From assembly GCA_011503125.2 (NCBI GenBank), contig WWBZ02000022.1, forward strand, positions 1,860,001-1,924,000: a DNA stretch of 64,000 nucleotides. Direction: 5' to 3'. Under the pieces are notes generated by a model. It had not been told where the DNA came from. It saw nothing but the letters and a program-made list of their open reading frames with translations, and ran no database searches. Numbering within the stretch: position 1 is the first letter of the stretch; the number at the start of each line of letters is the position of its first letter. The stretch comes from Botryosphaeria dothidea. Its lineage: Eukaryota > Ascomycota > Dothideomycetes > Botryosphaeriales > Botryosphaeriaceae. Of this stretch, positions 1-12,184 are shown piece by piece. Made by a program: the position numbers and the translations under genes.

Positions 1-492
1 AATTTACTTTAAGATGATTTGCATCACGCGATGGCGTACGGCGATGGAAAGGGCATATGAAAGAGTTTTTTTTTTTTGCTTGATCTTTTTTTTTTGCTAA
101 ATATCGTCGAAGGGTGTTTCGATGGTGTACAAAGTACCGCAGGATACCCCTATTAGGCACAGAAAATTTTGTTCGAACGAATGAAAGTAGCAGCAATCAA
201 CGAAGGATTTATGGTGATAAGACACTTTCAATGACTTTCCCATCTGTATAACAAACTGCCTTTTGTGGACGAACGTTCCGAGTACAATCCGATAGATAGC
301 GGGTGGTTCTCTAATGATTGCCGACTCTTGTTTTTGAATCGCCTGTCCAAGACGAATCCGGTGACCATTCCAATGAAAAGCGACGCGGAGTCGCGTCGGA
401 GATTTGGCGGGGAAAATTGACGCGCCGACTGGAGCTGCAAGCCCGCGTCCCCCGCCGATCCTGACATCGTCGGCATCATGGTACCCAAGCCC
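1..492. other. Upstream flank of the ribosyltransferase gene
   Basis: No gene is recognisable. Two long T tracts lie near positions 66-77 and 86-95, and the rest is mixed-composition DNA. The last part is the probable promoter and 5' UTR of the queuine tRNA-ribosyltransferase gene starting at 493. Reading frames here are short and resemble nothing known to me. Confidence 0.5.
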
Positions 493-2159
<1,667 letters not shown>

Positions 2160-2490
2160 ATGTTTCCACACACAGCGTAGAGCCGGCCTGCGGGGCAATA
2201 GATGCGGGTAGATGCAGATGATGGACAGCAACCTTGCTGCGGGATCTCAGCCTTAGGGCGCCCCTGGGACCCAGTGTCTGCGAGCACGGACGAGCACGGA
2301 TCTGAAACGCTGACTCGCCGGGCTTTGGGCTCCCACCTCTCCCTCCAAGGGTCTGCGCACCCAGCGTCATCATCCCGCTGCGAAACATGGATGCCTGATC
2401 CCTACCCCTCCGCTCGCTTTGTTTTGCTTGCTATCGCCCACCCCCGTCGCTCTTTTCTACAACATCAACAAACACCACCACCACTCCGCC
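2160..2490 (+). promoter_or_regulatory. Short spacer and 5' leader before the deacetylase gene
   Basis: About 330 nt separate the ribosyltransferase stop from the deacetylase ATG at 2491. No gene is visible. A CT-rich and CCACC-rich stretch just before the ATG looks like a fungal 5' leader. The deacetylase promoter must lie here or inside the upstream gene. Confidence 0.4.
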
Positions 2491-5400
2491 ATGGAGAACG
2501 ACTCAGCCCCGTCTGACCCTGCTGTCGACCCGCCGGCTGCGACAGCTGAACCAGCCCCTCGCTCGTTACAAATACCTACAAACATGGACCCCGAACAGCA
2601 GCTCGCAAAGCCCATGAAGCGCCTGTCCATAAACACCGCCGCCAAAACACCACTGCCCCAGTCGCCTGCAATGGACTCGCCGCACCGTCGCTCGAACTCT
2701 TATTATAATCGCATCCCGAAGTCGCCCACGCCTGGCGCTCCTCTCCCTAGCCCGCTCAATCGCAGCGCCAGCAGCCTCGGCGTGCGCCCCGCGTCGCCTG
2801 CGCTGTCGCGTCGCAGCTCCATAGTCTCGCTCCAAGGCGCCGAAAGCACCCATACCCCTAGGAAGTCCGTGTCGCGTCGCACATCCGGCAACCTCAGATC
2901 CTCCTCGTCCTCTGCGCTAGCCTCCCCGCGCTCTGCCCCGATCGAAGAGGCCCCGCCGCTCACAGCCCAGAAGGTCGCCTCCGACTTCTTCGCGAAAGAG
3001 CTCGAATACCACAAAAATGAAGAACTTGCTACCCAGACCGTCGTCATCTTGCATGACGCTTGCTACGGCCACCGTTTCTCGCGCCCGAAGACCAGCAAGG
3101 CTGCGCTGAGCATGATTGTCGAGCGCCCGGAGCGCATTCACGCGGGCATCTTGGGAATATCTACAGCCTACGTCAGGTTCGCTGAAAGGCACGCTGGAGG
3201 CCTGCATGCACCACACCCGAAGCGCGATCCGCCTAAGGAGTTGCCATTCACTATCCGACGCACGTCCCGCACGCTCGATATTACATCCCCTATAGTCACA
3301 AATGTCCATGGTACAAAGTGGATGGAGGAACTGCATACCATGTGTAATGCCGCCGGGGAAAAGCTGACACTGAGCGGCAAGGAGCTTGCTCGCATTGAGG
3401 AGCCCGGCCAGCCGGAGAAGGAGAAGTTCCATGAGGGAGATCTCTATCTCTCTTCTGGGTCCCTGAATGCCTTTCAGGGTGCTCTTGGTGGGGTGTGTGA
3501 TGGTATCGATGCCGTCTTCTCTGGACCCAAGGAGAAGCCACGGAATGCTTTCGTCTGCGTGCGCCCTCCCGGACATCACTGCTCTGCAGACTTCCCATCT
3601 GGTTTCTGCTGGCTGAACAACGTACATGTTGGAATTGAGTATGCCGCCCAGACTCACGGGCTCACTCACGCCGCAATCATCGACTTCGATCTCCACCATG
3701 GTGACGGTTCCCAGGCTATCGCGTGGGAGCGCAACACCAAGACTGCAAATATGCCAGCTAAGCAGCCCAAGAACGCGCCACCCCTCAAGAGAACTCAGAT
3801 CGGATACTTCAGTCTTCACGACATCAACTCGTATCCGTGTGAGTGGGGTGAGATCGACAAAGTCCAGGCGGCTAGCCTTTGCATTGAGAATGCTCACGGT
3901 CAGACGGTCTGGAACGTGCATCTGCAGCCTTGGAAGACCGAAGAGGAATTCTGGCAACTCTATGAGTCCAGATATCTTACGCTTGTTGAAAAGGCTCGAG
4001 TATTCCTCCGTACGCATACCCAGCGCCTTCGTGCCTCCCCAAGTCAACCTCAACCTAAGGCTGCGATCTTCATATCTGCTGGTTTCGACGCCAGCGAATG
4101 GGAGGGCCAAGGTATGCAGAGACATAAGGTCAATGTGCCTACCGATTTCTATGCCCGCTTCACTCAGGATATTGTCAAAATGTCACAGGAAGAAAACCTT
4201 GGTGTCGATGGCAGAGTCATTAGCGTTCTCGAGGGCGGCTATAGTGACAGGGCTCTTGCCAGCGGTGTACTCAGTCATCTGAGTGGTCTTTGTGAAGGGC
4301 AAAAGATCCCAGTCGCGAAGAAGGAACCCACTGGTTCGAGCGGTCACAGCAACGAGATGATGATCGACCATCCAGTTCTACAGCAGACGTACGAGAGTGG
4401 CGAGAAGACTCTTCGTTACAACGTCGAGTGGTGGCACGAAGCTAACTTGACGGCTCTCGAAACGATGGTTTACCCTCCACCCCCTCCTGCTCCAAAGAAA
4501 CAGCAGCGCGGCGGCCAACAGGGTAACTTTGCCACGCCCACTCAATCGTTCACGGCCAAGGTAGTTGATCCCGAGAAGTTCATTCGCAATGCTTCTGGAC
4601 ACTTGGTGCCTATCAGAGAGCTTCCTCGCCCTCCGACTCCTCCGCCGCCGGATGTCAACTGGATCATCGCCGCGCACGAGCTGTGCAAGCTACTAATCCC
4701 GACCGACCGCCAAACGAAGAGCTGCAAGCCTGAGGAGCTCTCTGAGCCACGCGCGAAGAAGGAAAAAGTGTTGCCGCCTGAGGTTCCGGTCAATCCTTCC
4801 GGAAGACAGCTGAGAGAGAGGAAGTCCAAGGTCACCGACTACTCAGAGCCTCCTTCGGATGACGAGAAATTTCACCCGCGGTCTGCTTCTCGCACTGACC
4901 GCCGAAGAACAATGGGAGACTATCCTACTGGAGCGGACGGCGAGGTGCCTGATCTTCCCCAGATGCAGCGGAGACAGAGTCTTGTTTCCGAAATTGGTTC
5001 AGTTGCTGGGGAGCGCCCGAGCAGCAGAGCATCCACAGTCGCATCTAGGCAACCTCCTGCAAATGGAGTTCAAGTGAAGAAAACCAGAGTCCCAAAACCA
5101 ACCAAGGCAGACAACAACATGAAGCCTCCGCCACGCCCGATTGCCTCTAGAGCTTCGAGCTACTCCCAGGCAAACAAAGCCGCCGCCCCAATGAAGACAT
5201 TGAAAGCAAAGAATGAGGCACCTCACGATGATATGGATCAGCTTACTTCAGGTATCAAGAGAATCACGCTGAAAATGCCCTCCAAGGAAGAGCACGACGC
5301 TAGACAAGCCACAGGAGCTGTTGTGGATAAGGACAACAAGAAACCTGCGGCATCCAAGACGGCGAAGAAAGCACCAGCCGCCCGGGGCACCAAGACGACA

Positions 5401-6126
5401 GCTGTTTCGAAGAAGGCAGCTGCAAAGGATACAAAAGAAACAAATCCCACGCCGCCTTCCTCGGACCACGCGGAGGATGCCATGTCTACCATGTCGTACA
5501 CCTCGACTTCTAACCAATCCGAGCCCATGGTTGCCGTTTCGGAGGCTACTCTTGCTGTTCCCGCGCCAGTGGAGCCCCAGCATGGCCGAGCGCTGTCCCG
5601 TCAATCAATTGAAAATATGACTGAGCGGATTATGAGTTCGTTTCCTCCATCGCTCGGCTCGCCTTCTGAACTCTCGGAGGGATCGACGCCTCAGGGCTTA
5701 CTTGAGACTGCTGCACCAGTCCATGTCCCTGAGGTGACGCCGCGGCCCGATTCCCCCCCACCGCCTCCCCCTGCTACGATGCCGCAGTTCATCCAATACG
5801 ATCCGGCTGAGAGCGGCCATGGTATCACAGCTACGGCTGGGCCTGATGCAGGCACAGTGCAGCAGCCAACGGTGCTGCAGTGGATGGCGCCGAATTCGGA
5901 GCCGGAGGCCATGGGAGGATCGCAGGGCCTGCCGTCATCGCCAGGCGGCAAGCAAAAGCAAGCTTTACCGGTATTCACCTCGAACAGTTTCATACCGTTC
6001 GGGCCACCTGCGGCAGCCAGGGAAGACGCTCCTAGTGTCGGCACGGGAGCTGAGGAAACGCAGATCAAGCAAGAGTCGGTAGAGCAGGCGACAAGTATGC
6101 AGGATGTTCCTGGTGCCAAGGAGTGA
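2491..6126 (+). CDS. HOS3: Histone deacetylase, Hos3/class II type
   Basis: This is a predicted zinc-dependent lysine deacetylase acting on histones and possibly other proteins. It is a single exon of 1211 aa. An in-frame upstream frame exists, but the ATG at 2491 follows a good leader and is preferred. Residues 1 to about 180 are Ser/Pro-rich and disordered. The deacetylase domain runs from about 183 (DACYGHRFSRP) to about 600. Visible motifs are GHHCSADFPSGFCWLNN near 360, the metal-site motif IDFDLHHGDGSQ near 396, FISAGFDASEWEGQG near 528 and EGGYSDRAL near 577. The longer insert sequence resembles Hos3 rather than Hda1 or Rpd3. The C-terminal 600 residues are low complexity, with Pro runs and Lys/Ala-rich patches, so the protein is much longer than yeast Hos3 (about 700 aa). 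In budding yeast Hos3 acts at the bud neck and on nucleoporins; whether that holds here is unknown. Confidence 0.92.
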   Translation: MENDSAPSDPAVDPPAATAEPAPRSLQIPTNMDPEQQLAKPMKRLSINTAAKTPLPQSPAMDSPHRRSNSYYNRIPKSPTPGAPLPSPLNRSASSLGVRPASPALSRRSSIVSLQGAESTHTPRKSVSRRTSGNLRSSSSSALASPRSAPIEEAPPLTAQKVASDFFAKELEYHKNEELATQTVVILHDACYGHRFSRPKTSKAALSMIVERPERIHAGILGISTAYVRFAERHAGGLHAPHPKRDPPKELPFTIRRTSRTLDITSPIVTNVHGTKWMEELHTMCNAAGEKLTLSGKELARIEEPGQPEKEKFHEGDLYLSSGSLNAFQGALGGVCDGIDAVFSGPKEKPRNAFVCVRPPGHHCSADFPSGFCWLNNVHVGIEYAAQTHGLTHAAIIDFDLHHGDGSQAIAWERNTKTANMPAKQPKNAPPLKRTQIGYFSLHDINSYPCEWGEIDKVQAASLCIENAHGQTVWNVHLQPWKTEEEFWQLYESRYLTLVEKARVFLRTHTQRLRASPSQPQPKAAIFISAGFDASEWEGQGMQRHKVNVPTDFYARFTQDIVKMSQEENLGVDGRVISVLEGGYSDRALASGVLSHLSGLCEGQKIPVAKKEPTGSSGHSNEMMIDHPVLQQTYESGEKTLRYNVEWWHEANLTALETMVYPPPPPAPKKQQRGGQQGNFATPTQSFTAKVVDPEKFIRNASGHLVPIRELPRPPTPPPPDVNWIIAAHELCKLLIPTDRQTKSCKPEELSEPRAKKEKVLPPEVPVNPSGRQLRERKSKVTDYSEPPSDDEKFHPRSASRTDRRRTMGDYPTGADGEVPDLPQMQRRQSLVSEIGSVAGERPSSRASTVASRQPPANGVQVKKTRVPKPTKADNNMKPPPRPIASRASSYSQANKAAAPMKTLKAKNEAPHDDMDQLTSGIKRITLKMPSKEEHDARQATGAVVDKDNKKPAASKTAKKAPAARGTKTTAVSKKAAAKDTKETNPTPPSSDHAEDAMSTMSYTSTSNQSEPMVAVSEATLAVPAPVEPQHGRALSRQSIENMTERIMSSFPPSLGSPSELSEGSTPQGLLETAAPVHVPEVTPRPDSPPPPPPATMPQFIQYDPAESGHGITATAGPDAGTVQQPTVLQWMAPNSEPEAMGGSQGLPSSPGGKQKQALPVFTSNSFIPFGPPAAAREDAPSVGTGAEETQIKQESVEQATSMQDVPGAKE

Positions 6127-7231
6127 GGGTGAGGTTGCCCTGCGTCGGGGATGACGGGCTACTTGCACCATCGTCGATCGCTGGCGAAGAGCGCAACGCG
6201 GAGTGGAGCCCGAGCTTTCTCGACGGCACTGCTTCTGGCAAGGATCAGCCCGAGGCCGTAGTCCGGACCCGGCCCGTCACACGAAGGCGCAGCTCCCGAG
6301 CTCGTCACTTGCAGGACACCAATATTTCCTGGATGCTTGTTCTTCGCTCAGACCCTTTTTTTTCTTTGCAATATTTCGCTTTTCTCGGGAGAGAAGGCGC
6401 TTATGCCATGCGCGATCCCACTCGTAATTTGTGCATGCATAAGGGTTCCACGAGCGGTTGGTCAGGTAGTTGATACTTGATCGGTTCTTGTACCTCGATG
6501 AATGCTCGGCATGCGCCGCTTCATTTCCTTGGCCGGAGAGAGGGCTGCCTTGCTTTCCCAGTCCTCGTTTCCCCATTTCAGTTGCTCTTTTTTTTTCCTT
6601 TTTCCTTCTTGTTCGGCGCGGGTGATTGATCAGGCAATTGAGACTCTTGGTTCGGGTACAGTACAGGAAAGGGGATTGGTCAGGGCAAGCGTTCAGAGAT
6701 ACCCACGGTTTTCGCGTAGATAGAAAATGGCGTGTTTTCCTTGGCTCCTCCCAGAAGACATCATGTGCAACGACGGATTGAAGTGGGGCTGGCTCTGGTC
6801 GGCTGGCTTTGGACCGACGGAAAACGTTGGAAAGCGAAGGCGTCTGCAACAGGCGGAGGCGCTTGCGAGCAAGGCGTTTGGGCAGGACACGCGTGCGGCC
6901 TAGTGCTCGCTGGTTTCCGCTCGTGTGGAGCAATCCCTGCCGCAAGCTGCGACACGTCCGCGCGAACCCCGCGTCTGGGGATCCTGCGCTGCGCAAAATG
7001 CCAAGCCAATGACGTTGGAAGCGTGCTGCCTGTGGGACCACGCGAGCGCCCGCATGCCAACGCCTTTTAAAGCCCGCAACTCTTCCATCTCATCTCACAG
7101 AAGCCCCTTTGCCGTCCACCCACCCGCTACCGCCACCACGCCTCCAGTCGTACTCGTCCGCGTGTCGAGCCCCAATTCGTTCCAACGCCAGCCGAGCCGA
7201 CACATACCACCGGCCAACACTAGTCTCCAAC
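6127..7231. other. Intergenic region, deacetylase 3' flank and membrane-protein promoter
   Basis: About 1.1 kb without a recognisable gene. It holds several pyrimidine tracts, for example near 6354-6364 and 6588-6605. The last 150 nt before 7232 are C-rich, as expected for a fungal 5' leader. Frames of up to 254 codons exist on the minus strand but show no domain, and their composition resembles non-coding DNA. Confidence 0.45.
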
Positions 7232-8544
7232 ATGTCTGAGACCAATGGTAACGCCAGAAATGGCGTGTTCGGCCGTGTTCACGATGGCGTTCATGCCGGT
7301 AAGCCGAACGCACTTTTTCCAATGCGCACATAGCCCCCCAGGCTACGCGTCAGTTTGCAAGCCATTGCAGATCGCCGATCTTCACGTGGCGGCAATTGAA
7401 GCAATCAGCTCCATTGGATGCGAAACATAGCGGGAATGGCTCCTGGAGCACGTCCGGGTAGGAGTTTCTGGTGTCCAAGTGACAGACTCGTACCGATCAC
7501 GCATTGTCGTACGACTTTCGAGAGCTGGCTTTGGAGCTCCGCTGAAGCTTATCCATTGCAACCCTTGCTTTTGTTTACCGTCTCAAGCAATTTTCATGCA
7601 GGCCTCAGCCAGAATACTTACATCTACTACTTCTAGTCAACCCCTTCAAGACCCACTCCGATCCATCCGTCGAGCGTGTCGTGACCCTCAAGATCCTGAC
7701 CGCTATCTCCTACATCGTCGTTCTCGTCCATGCCATCTACTACACCTTCGCCAAGCCTCACGAAGGAAAGGGCCCTCGCCACACTATCTGGGGCCAAAAT
7801 GAAGCTCATAATACCCCCTTCGCCATGAACAGCATAATCACATCCATCTATTGGATCGTCCTCTTCATTCTCCAGATTGGTTACTCGTACCATCTGTACT
7901 CTGCGGAACGCGAGACCGTCAAAGCAGCTTCCAACGTCGGTGGTCATTTCATCGTTCACAACCTCTTCCTATTCGGATTCATCCAGCTGTGGGTTCGCTC
8001 TTGGTTCTGGCTCGGCGAGTTTCTGCTTGTCCTGAACTTCTTCAACCTGAGCGCTGCATACTTCCGCCACAGCACCACTCCGCGTGCCATCCATATTGCT
8101 GTCGTGAGCGGCCCGCTAGCTTGGAACTTCGTCGCGCTGTATTGGGTCGGAGCTGCTGCCGTGCATGCCCATAACTTGCCCGCGAGGATTGTTGCCAACA
8201 TCTTCATTTGGGGAATTCTCGTGTATGGCGGCTTCTTCCTGGTCGTCTACAAGGACTACACCATGGGCTTCGCGCTGTCGGTGCTCGCTGCCTGTGAGTC
8301 TTTTCCCGTACCCCCTTTTTTCCTTTCTCAGAACTGACGTCTGTTTATAATAGCGATCGGAGTCCACCAATTCCTGGTCAAGGTCATCGCTTTCCAGTGG
8401 ATCTTCGCCTTCGTAATCATGGGCGTCTTGTTCGTCGTCTCGCTGGCCGTCGGTGTGCCCGGCTTGATTGGCCAGGATCCGTTCAAGCGTGGAGAGATTG
8501 TCAGCGAGGACCGCGAGAGGGCACCGCTGCTGGCGGACCAGTAA
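7232..8544 (+). CDS. Fungal multipass membrane protein, DUF1774-like
   Basis: Three exons, 7232-7298, 7637-8293 and 8354-8544, join in phase to 304 aa. The first intron is long for this window (338 nt); the second is 60 nt. The protein starts MSETNGNARNGVFGRV. It has about six to eight hydrophobic helices from residue 40 onward, and a short hydrophilic C-terminus ending ERAPLLADQ that resembles a dileucine-type sorting tail. I place it in the fungal DUF1774 family from its overall look (N-terminal GRVHDGVHAVNPFK motif, helices with conserved Trp/Tyr/His). Its biochemical role is not established. It converges on the cation exchanger gene. The ATG is the first in the exon and follows a CCAACATG context. 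Confidence 0.7.
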
Positions 8545-9214
8545 GGAGGAAGGAACCACTAGAGCTCTTGAGCTTCTCGACAAAACATGGCGAGCGAATT
8601 CGTCTAACCAGAACACAATCCCGAGTAAGGCGATGAGGTGGAACTTTTGTGGTCATGCACCCTGCGGCAAGCTCTGTTCCTTTTAAATTCCCCTCAAATC
8701 ATTTCAGCGAGCATCAGGGCGTATATGGCCGGGCTTTTGCGTGGCAGAAAACAGAACAAAAAAAAGGTCACGAACGGTCCGGACGGGCGGTATAGTTGGC
8801 GGTACGGCGAGTGGGTACGGGTAACTGGAGTGCTTTCTCTTCTGCGGTACAAGAGTGATTCCCCCTTCGTTCTGAATCATTTAGTTGATATCTCTCTCTT
8901 CATTAAGGGATGTTTTAGTCCCCCGAGCTTGACCTGGTCGTGCTGACGGGGTGCAGTGCTATCTTAATTGACAGACTTTACTCGTTCTTTAGCTTCCGTG
9001 CAAAATAGAACTGCCAATCCATGCTCATCCTACAACGCTTCAGGCCACTCTAAGGAACTGACTTATAGTATAGAGGGAACCTGCGAGCTCAAAAACTAAG
9101 TGAGATGGCGGAGACCAACCTATATCCAGCCTATCAGAAAACCAATAAATACTTGGAAGCCACATTCCACCGTACAACAAAATGTAACAGCTACAGAGAT
9201 ATCCCGGTTGATTC
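8545..9214. other. Convergent 3' intergenic region
   Basis: About 670 nt between the stop codons of two convergent genes. I see no gene or conserved RNA. It is somewhat AT-richer than the flanking coding sequence and presumably holds both 3' UTRs. Confidence 0.4.
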
Positions 9215-11022
9215 TCAACTCGCAGGCAAAAGAAAAGCCGCAATGGCAGCGGAGAAATACCTATAATGCAAGGTCAGTCAGCCATACATTCGGCAACCCG
9301 CAGCCTGGAAATTCCACTTATGTTTGGGAGAGGGGGGGGGGGGGGGGGGGCGCGCCGAGGGGAAACTTACAAAACCAACAGAACCACACCCTTCAGATAA
9401 TTCGACCGCCCGTCCTGCAAGACTACCCCGCTCACCCACGCCGCCAGCCCCGCCGCGACCAGCGGCAGCAGCGGCGTCTGCAGCGTCAGCGGCGGGCGGC
9501 CGCTGACGACCCAGCTGAGCAGGACGAGGAATGGAACAACGACGAGGGCGGTGTGTAGCGTGCCGCCCTCGGCGACGAGTAGCGCGCTGGAGCGTTTGTT
9601 GAGGTAGGATGCTTTCGCGATGACGACGAGCTCGTGGTGGTGGATGAGGAGGGGAAGGGGGATGGTAAGGAGGAAGGTCGTGTTTGTTGGCATGCTGGAC
9701 GGCAGCTCGGTGAGTGTATGAATAAGGATGACGCTGCAGAGGAGGAGGGAGAAGAGGGAGAAGGTGAAGATGAGGGGTTTGATGGGTCTGTTAAGTGTGG
9801 TGGTCGGGGATGACGAATGGGAAGGAACGGTATTTTCGGCTTCGGTGCGGAAGAGGTCTTGATGAGTGATATTCCAGAAGAACCAGTACGCGATGTAGCC
9901 TGCCAGCGAGACGATGGCGGCGCCGCGCGAGAAGAGGATGATGCTACCGTCGCGATCCGTAGGGGTTCCCGGAACGTCTTCGTCGCGGATGGCCAGGATC
10001 AGGAGACTGCACAAGACGAGGGGGATGAGACAGACAAGCTTGAGGGAGGCTGTGGTGAATATGGCGTCGGGGTTGTAGCGTTGCACGCGCTGGGTGATGC
10101 CGCCTGAGAAGAAACCGAGTCCGAGTCCGAGGATGTTGCGGGTTAGGATGCTGCCGGGGATAATGAGATGGATGGGTTGGTGGTCGTTGGCGTAGAGAGA
10201 CAAGACTCCGATCTGTATGAAGGGTCAGTCTCTTGTGTCGACGTATGTTGGTGGTTGAGGGGCTCAGTTGGGGCTGCCTACACAAAGCCATGCCGGGTTT
10301 GTCCATATTGCTTCTGCGATGAAGGAGTACCCGGGAACGTGTGTGTGCGAGGCTCGTGTGAGATCTTCGAAAAGGCCGGCAGCCATGAACGAGCACGTCC
10401 CAACGGCAAGTCCGTTCAGGATCATGATGACGGCTGGGTGCCAATCCAGCAGATACGATAGAAGCGCCAGGGGAACGGAGATCAGTCCGCTGGTATGATA
10501 AAGGTTTGTCGTCAACAGTCGCCGGATATTCTCGATGACGAGTGTTGTAACCTGACGTGTAGGTCTGGAGATGGAGTTGCTGGTCCGCCGTATCAACATG
10601 CTTCCAAGTACGAATGATCCGATTGTCTTGACTTCTTCCTCTTCGTGCTCTGTAGCGAGCTGCGCGGAGTCACGACGAGACCGCGAAAGGCCTTGCTCTT
10701 CGTCCCGACCGGACAAAAGAGGTTGCAGCTCATCTTCCCGGGCAGGACAGGACAACGTTGGCCAAACAAGGTTACTCAAGTCTGCAATGTCGCTCACTGC
10801 CTGCGATGGACGAACCTGAGGCGGCGACGATAGTTGATCCGAGTACGATTCCAAAGGCGCAAAGAAACGGATGGAACTTTGGGTTGAGAGAATAGAAGGA
10901 GACGTTGGAGGTGGTCGAAGTGCTCCACAAAGCAATTGTTGATTAGGTTGGCAGTCGTCACGCGCTGTCAAAATGGCCTCTTCGGCCCTTTGGAGAGGTC
11001 CAGGATCGGTCAAGGACAACAT
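9215..11022 (-). CDS. Divergent CAX-type (Ca2+/H+ exchanger family) membrane protein
   Basis: Three exons on the minus strand, 10282-11022, 9371-10212 and 9215-9260, join in phase to 542 aa. About 130 N-terminal residues are hydrophilic. Then come many hydrophobic helices with a CAX layout: first repeat near IPGSILTRNILGLGLGFFSGG, second repeat near residue 460 with HHHELVVIAKASYLNKR, followed by ALVVVPFLVLLSWV and the family-typical ending LQDGRSNYLKG. In ordinary vacuolar exchangers the second repeat carries GNAAEH and the first GSxxSNLLLVLG. Here those motifs are strongly altered, so transport activity or ion choice may differ. The last exon is found because an apparent stop at the end of exon 2 is really a GTAAGT donor; the 46-nt exon adds YFSAAIAAFLLPAS. 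Vacuolar or endomembrane location is inferred. Confidence 0.78.
9332..9350. repeat. Homopolymer of 19 G (C on the coding strand) inside an intron
   Basis: An uninterrupted run of 19 G lies in the second intron (9261-9370) of the exchanger gene. On the transcript it reads as poly-C between the GTAAGT donor and the TTATAG acceptor. Such a run is prone to slippage and its exact length may vary between isolates or reads. Confidence 0.95.
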
Positions 11023-12184
11023 GACGACATTCGTGAGAAGTGAAATTTACCGAGGCAGGCTCCCATGAGAAAAGTCAAGCGGAAGTCGAAGGCAGGAGGG
11101 GTTGTTCTGCACACCCGTCAATGAAACCTTTTCTGGGACTGTTCGCTGGAAAGCTTTTGTCGATAGCCCTGAGCCGACGTTGATGATGGTTCGGAGCAGA
11201 TGTGGTAAGTGCGGTTGCCCCTACCTTAATAGTCCCGCGGTTGTCTTGGAAGACAAGAAAAACTGACGAATGACAAGCTTCTGAGTGCCCCAGGCACCAC
11301 GAACCGAGACGAGTAGTTGGGACTTAAGGTGCGCACCCAAGCCCACAGCCTCATCCAAAGAAATTCCACCAAGCCGATCGCCCTTGCCGTCATCGACATC
11401 CCGCGCATCGCACACGAGACCGCCCTGACTCGCTTGAAAGCCTGGACACAAAAGCAAGCACTGCCTCGTTTTAGTGGCGAATCGGCCCGGACAGCTGCGA
11501 GGCACATTTAAGCAGCCCCAGTGACGAATACTATGGAGGCGACAGCATGCATCAAATCTCGCTGTTCCCTGAAAGAGGCACCGCAGGGTCTGTCTTCATG
11601 TCTGTATTGCAGTGTAGCTATGTTCTATCATCATACGCTGTTGGAGTGGCCCTTCGCTGATCACTGTGACGTGTGCGGGGAAGAATCAGATAAGCTTAAA
11701 AGGCATGTCTGCAATGATTCTACAACCTCACCACAACCAAAACCGCGGGAGCCCGGAAACCATGACGATCAATGCAGAACCTTATATGAATTGTTCCAGG
11801 GACTGTACGTTTCAGAAAGTCCCATTAAAGCCACGTCCGCGACATCCGCACATGTCAACCATTGAATTGTTGAATGCTTTCTTAAATGGCATATTCGAGC
11901 CTTATACTATTAAAAAGGATTCTCAAGCAAAACTCCCGCCTAAAACGATCATCCGTGACCAGGAGTCCCTGATCTCTTGCCTCATTGTACCCTGATGGTC
12001 CTTCTCCGATACCCGAATCAGCAGATCGTGAGATTGTAGTGGAGTGGGTCAACGTAGGCGGTTCCGTGGGCCCATCAGGCGAAGATTGCGGGTCGACAAT
12101 TGCTGCCTCGGCGGACCTATATCTTGAATCGGTAGTGTTGCTAGTCCGCGGTTTTCGGGCTTCACCCAGAAGGGCCGAACTGAC
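11023..12184. other. Intergenic region with a possible small CxxCG frame
   Basis: About 1.16 kb with no confirmed gene. The first 200 nt are the exchanger promoter side. A plus-strand frame covers 11630-11865 and encodes HCDVCGEESDKLKRHVC followed by a Gln/Pro-rich tail and another Cys. Its Cys spacing resembles the small Cys-rich proteins at 32.6-37.2 kb, but it lacks the MC start, so I do not call it a gene. The other frames show nothing. Confidence 0.3.

Noticed and set aside
2419..2490. In-frame upstream extension of the deacetylase
   Set aside because: The extension (HHHH-rich) lies in a CT-rich leader; the ATG at 2491 is better placed.
2917..4125. 402-codon minus-strand frame inside the deacetylase gene
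   Set aside because: It is antisense to a well-supported deacetylase domain and has no recognisable motif; a codon-bias shadow.
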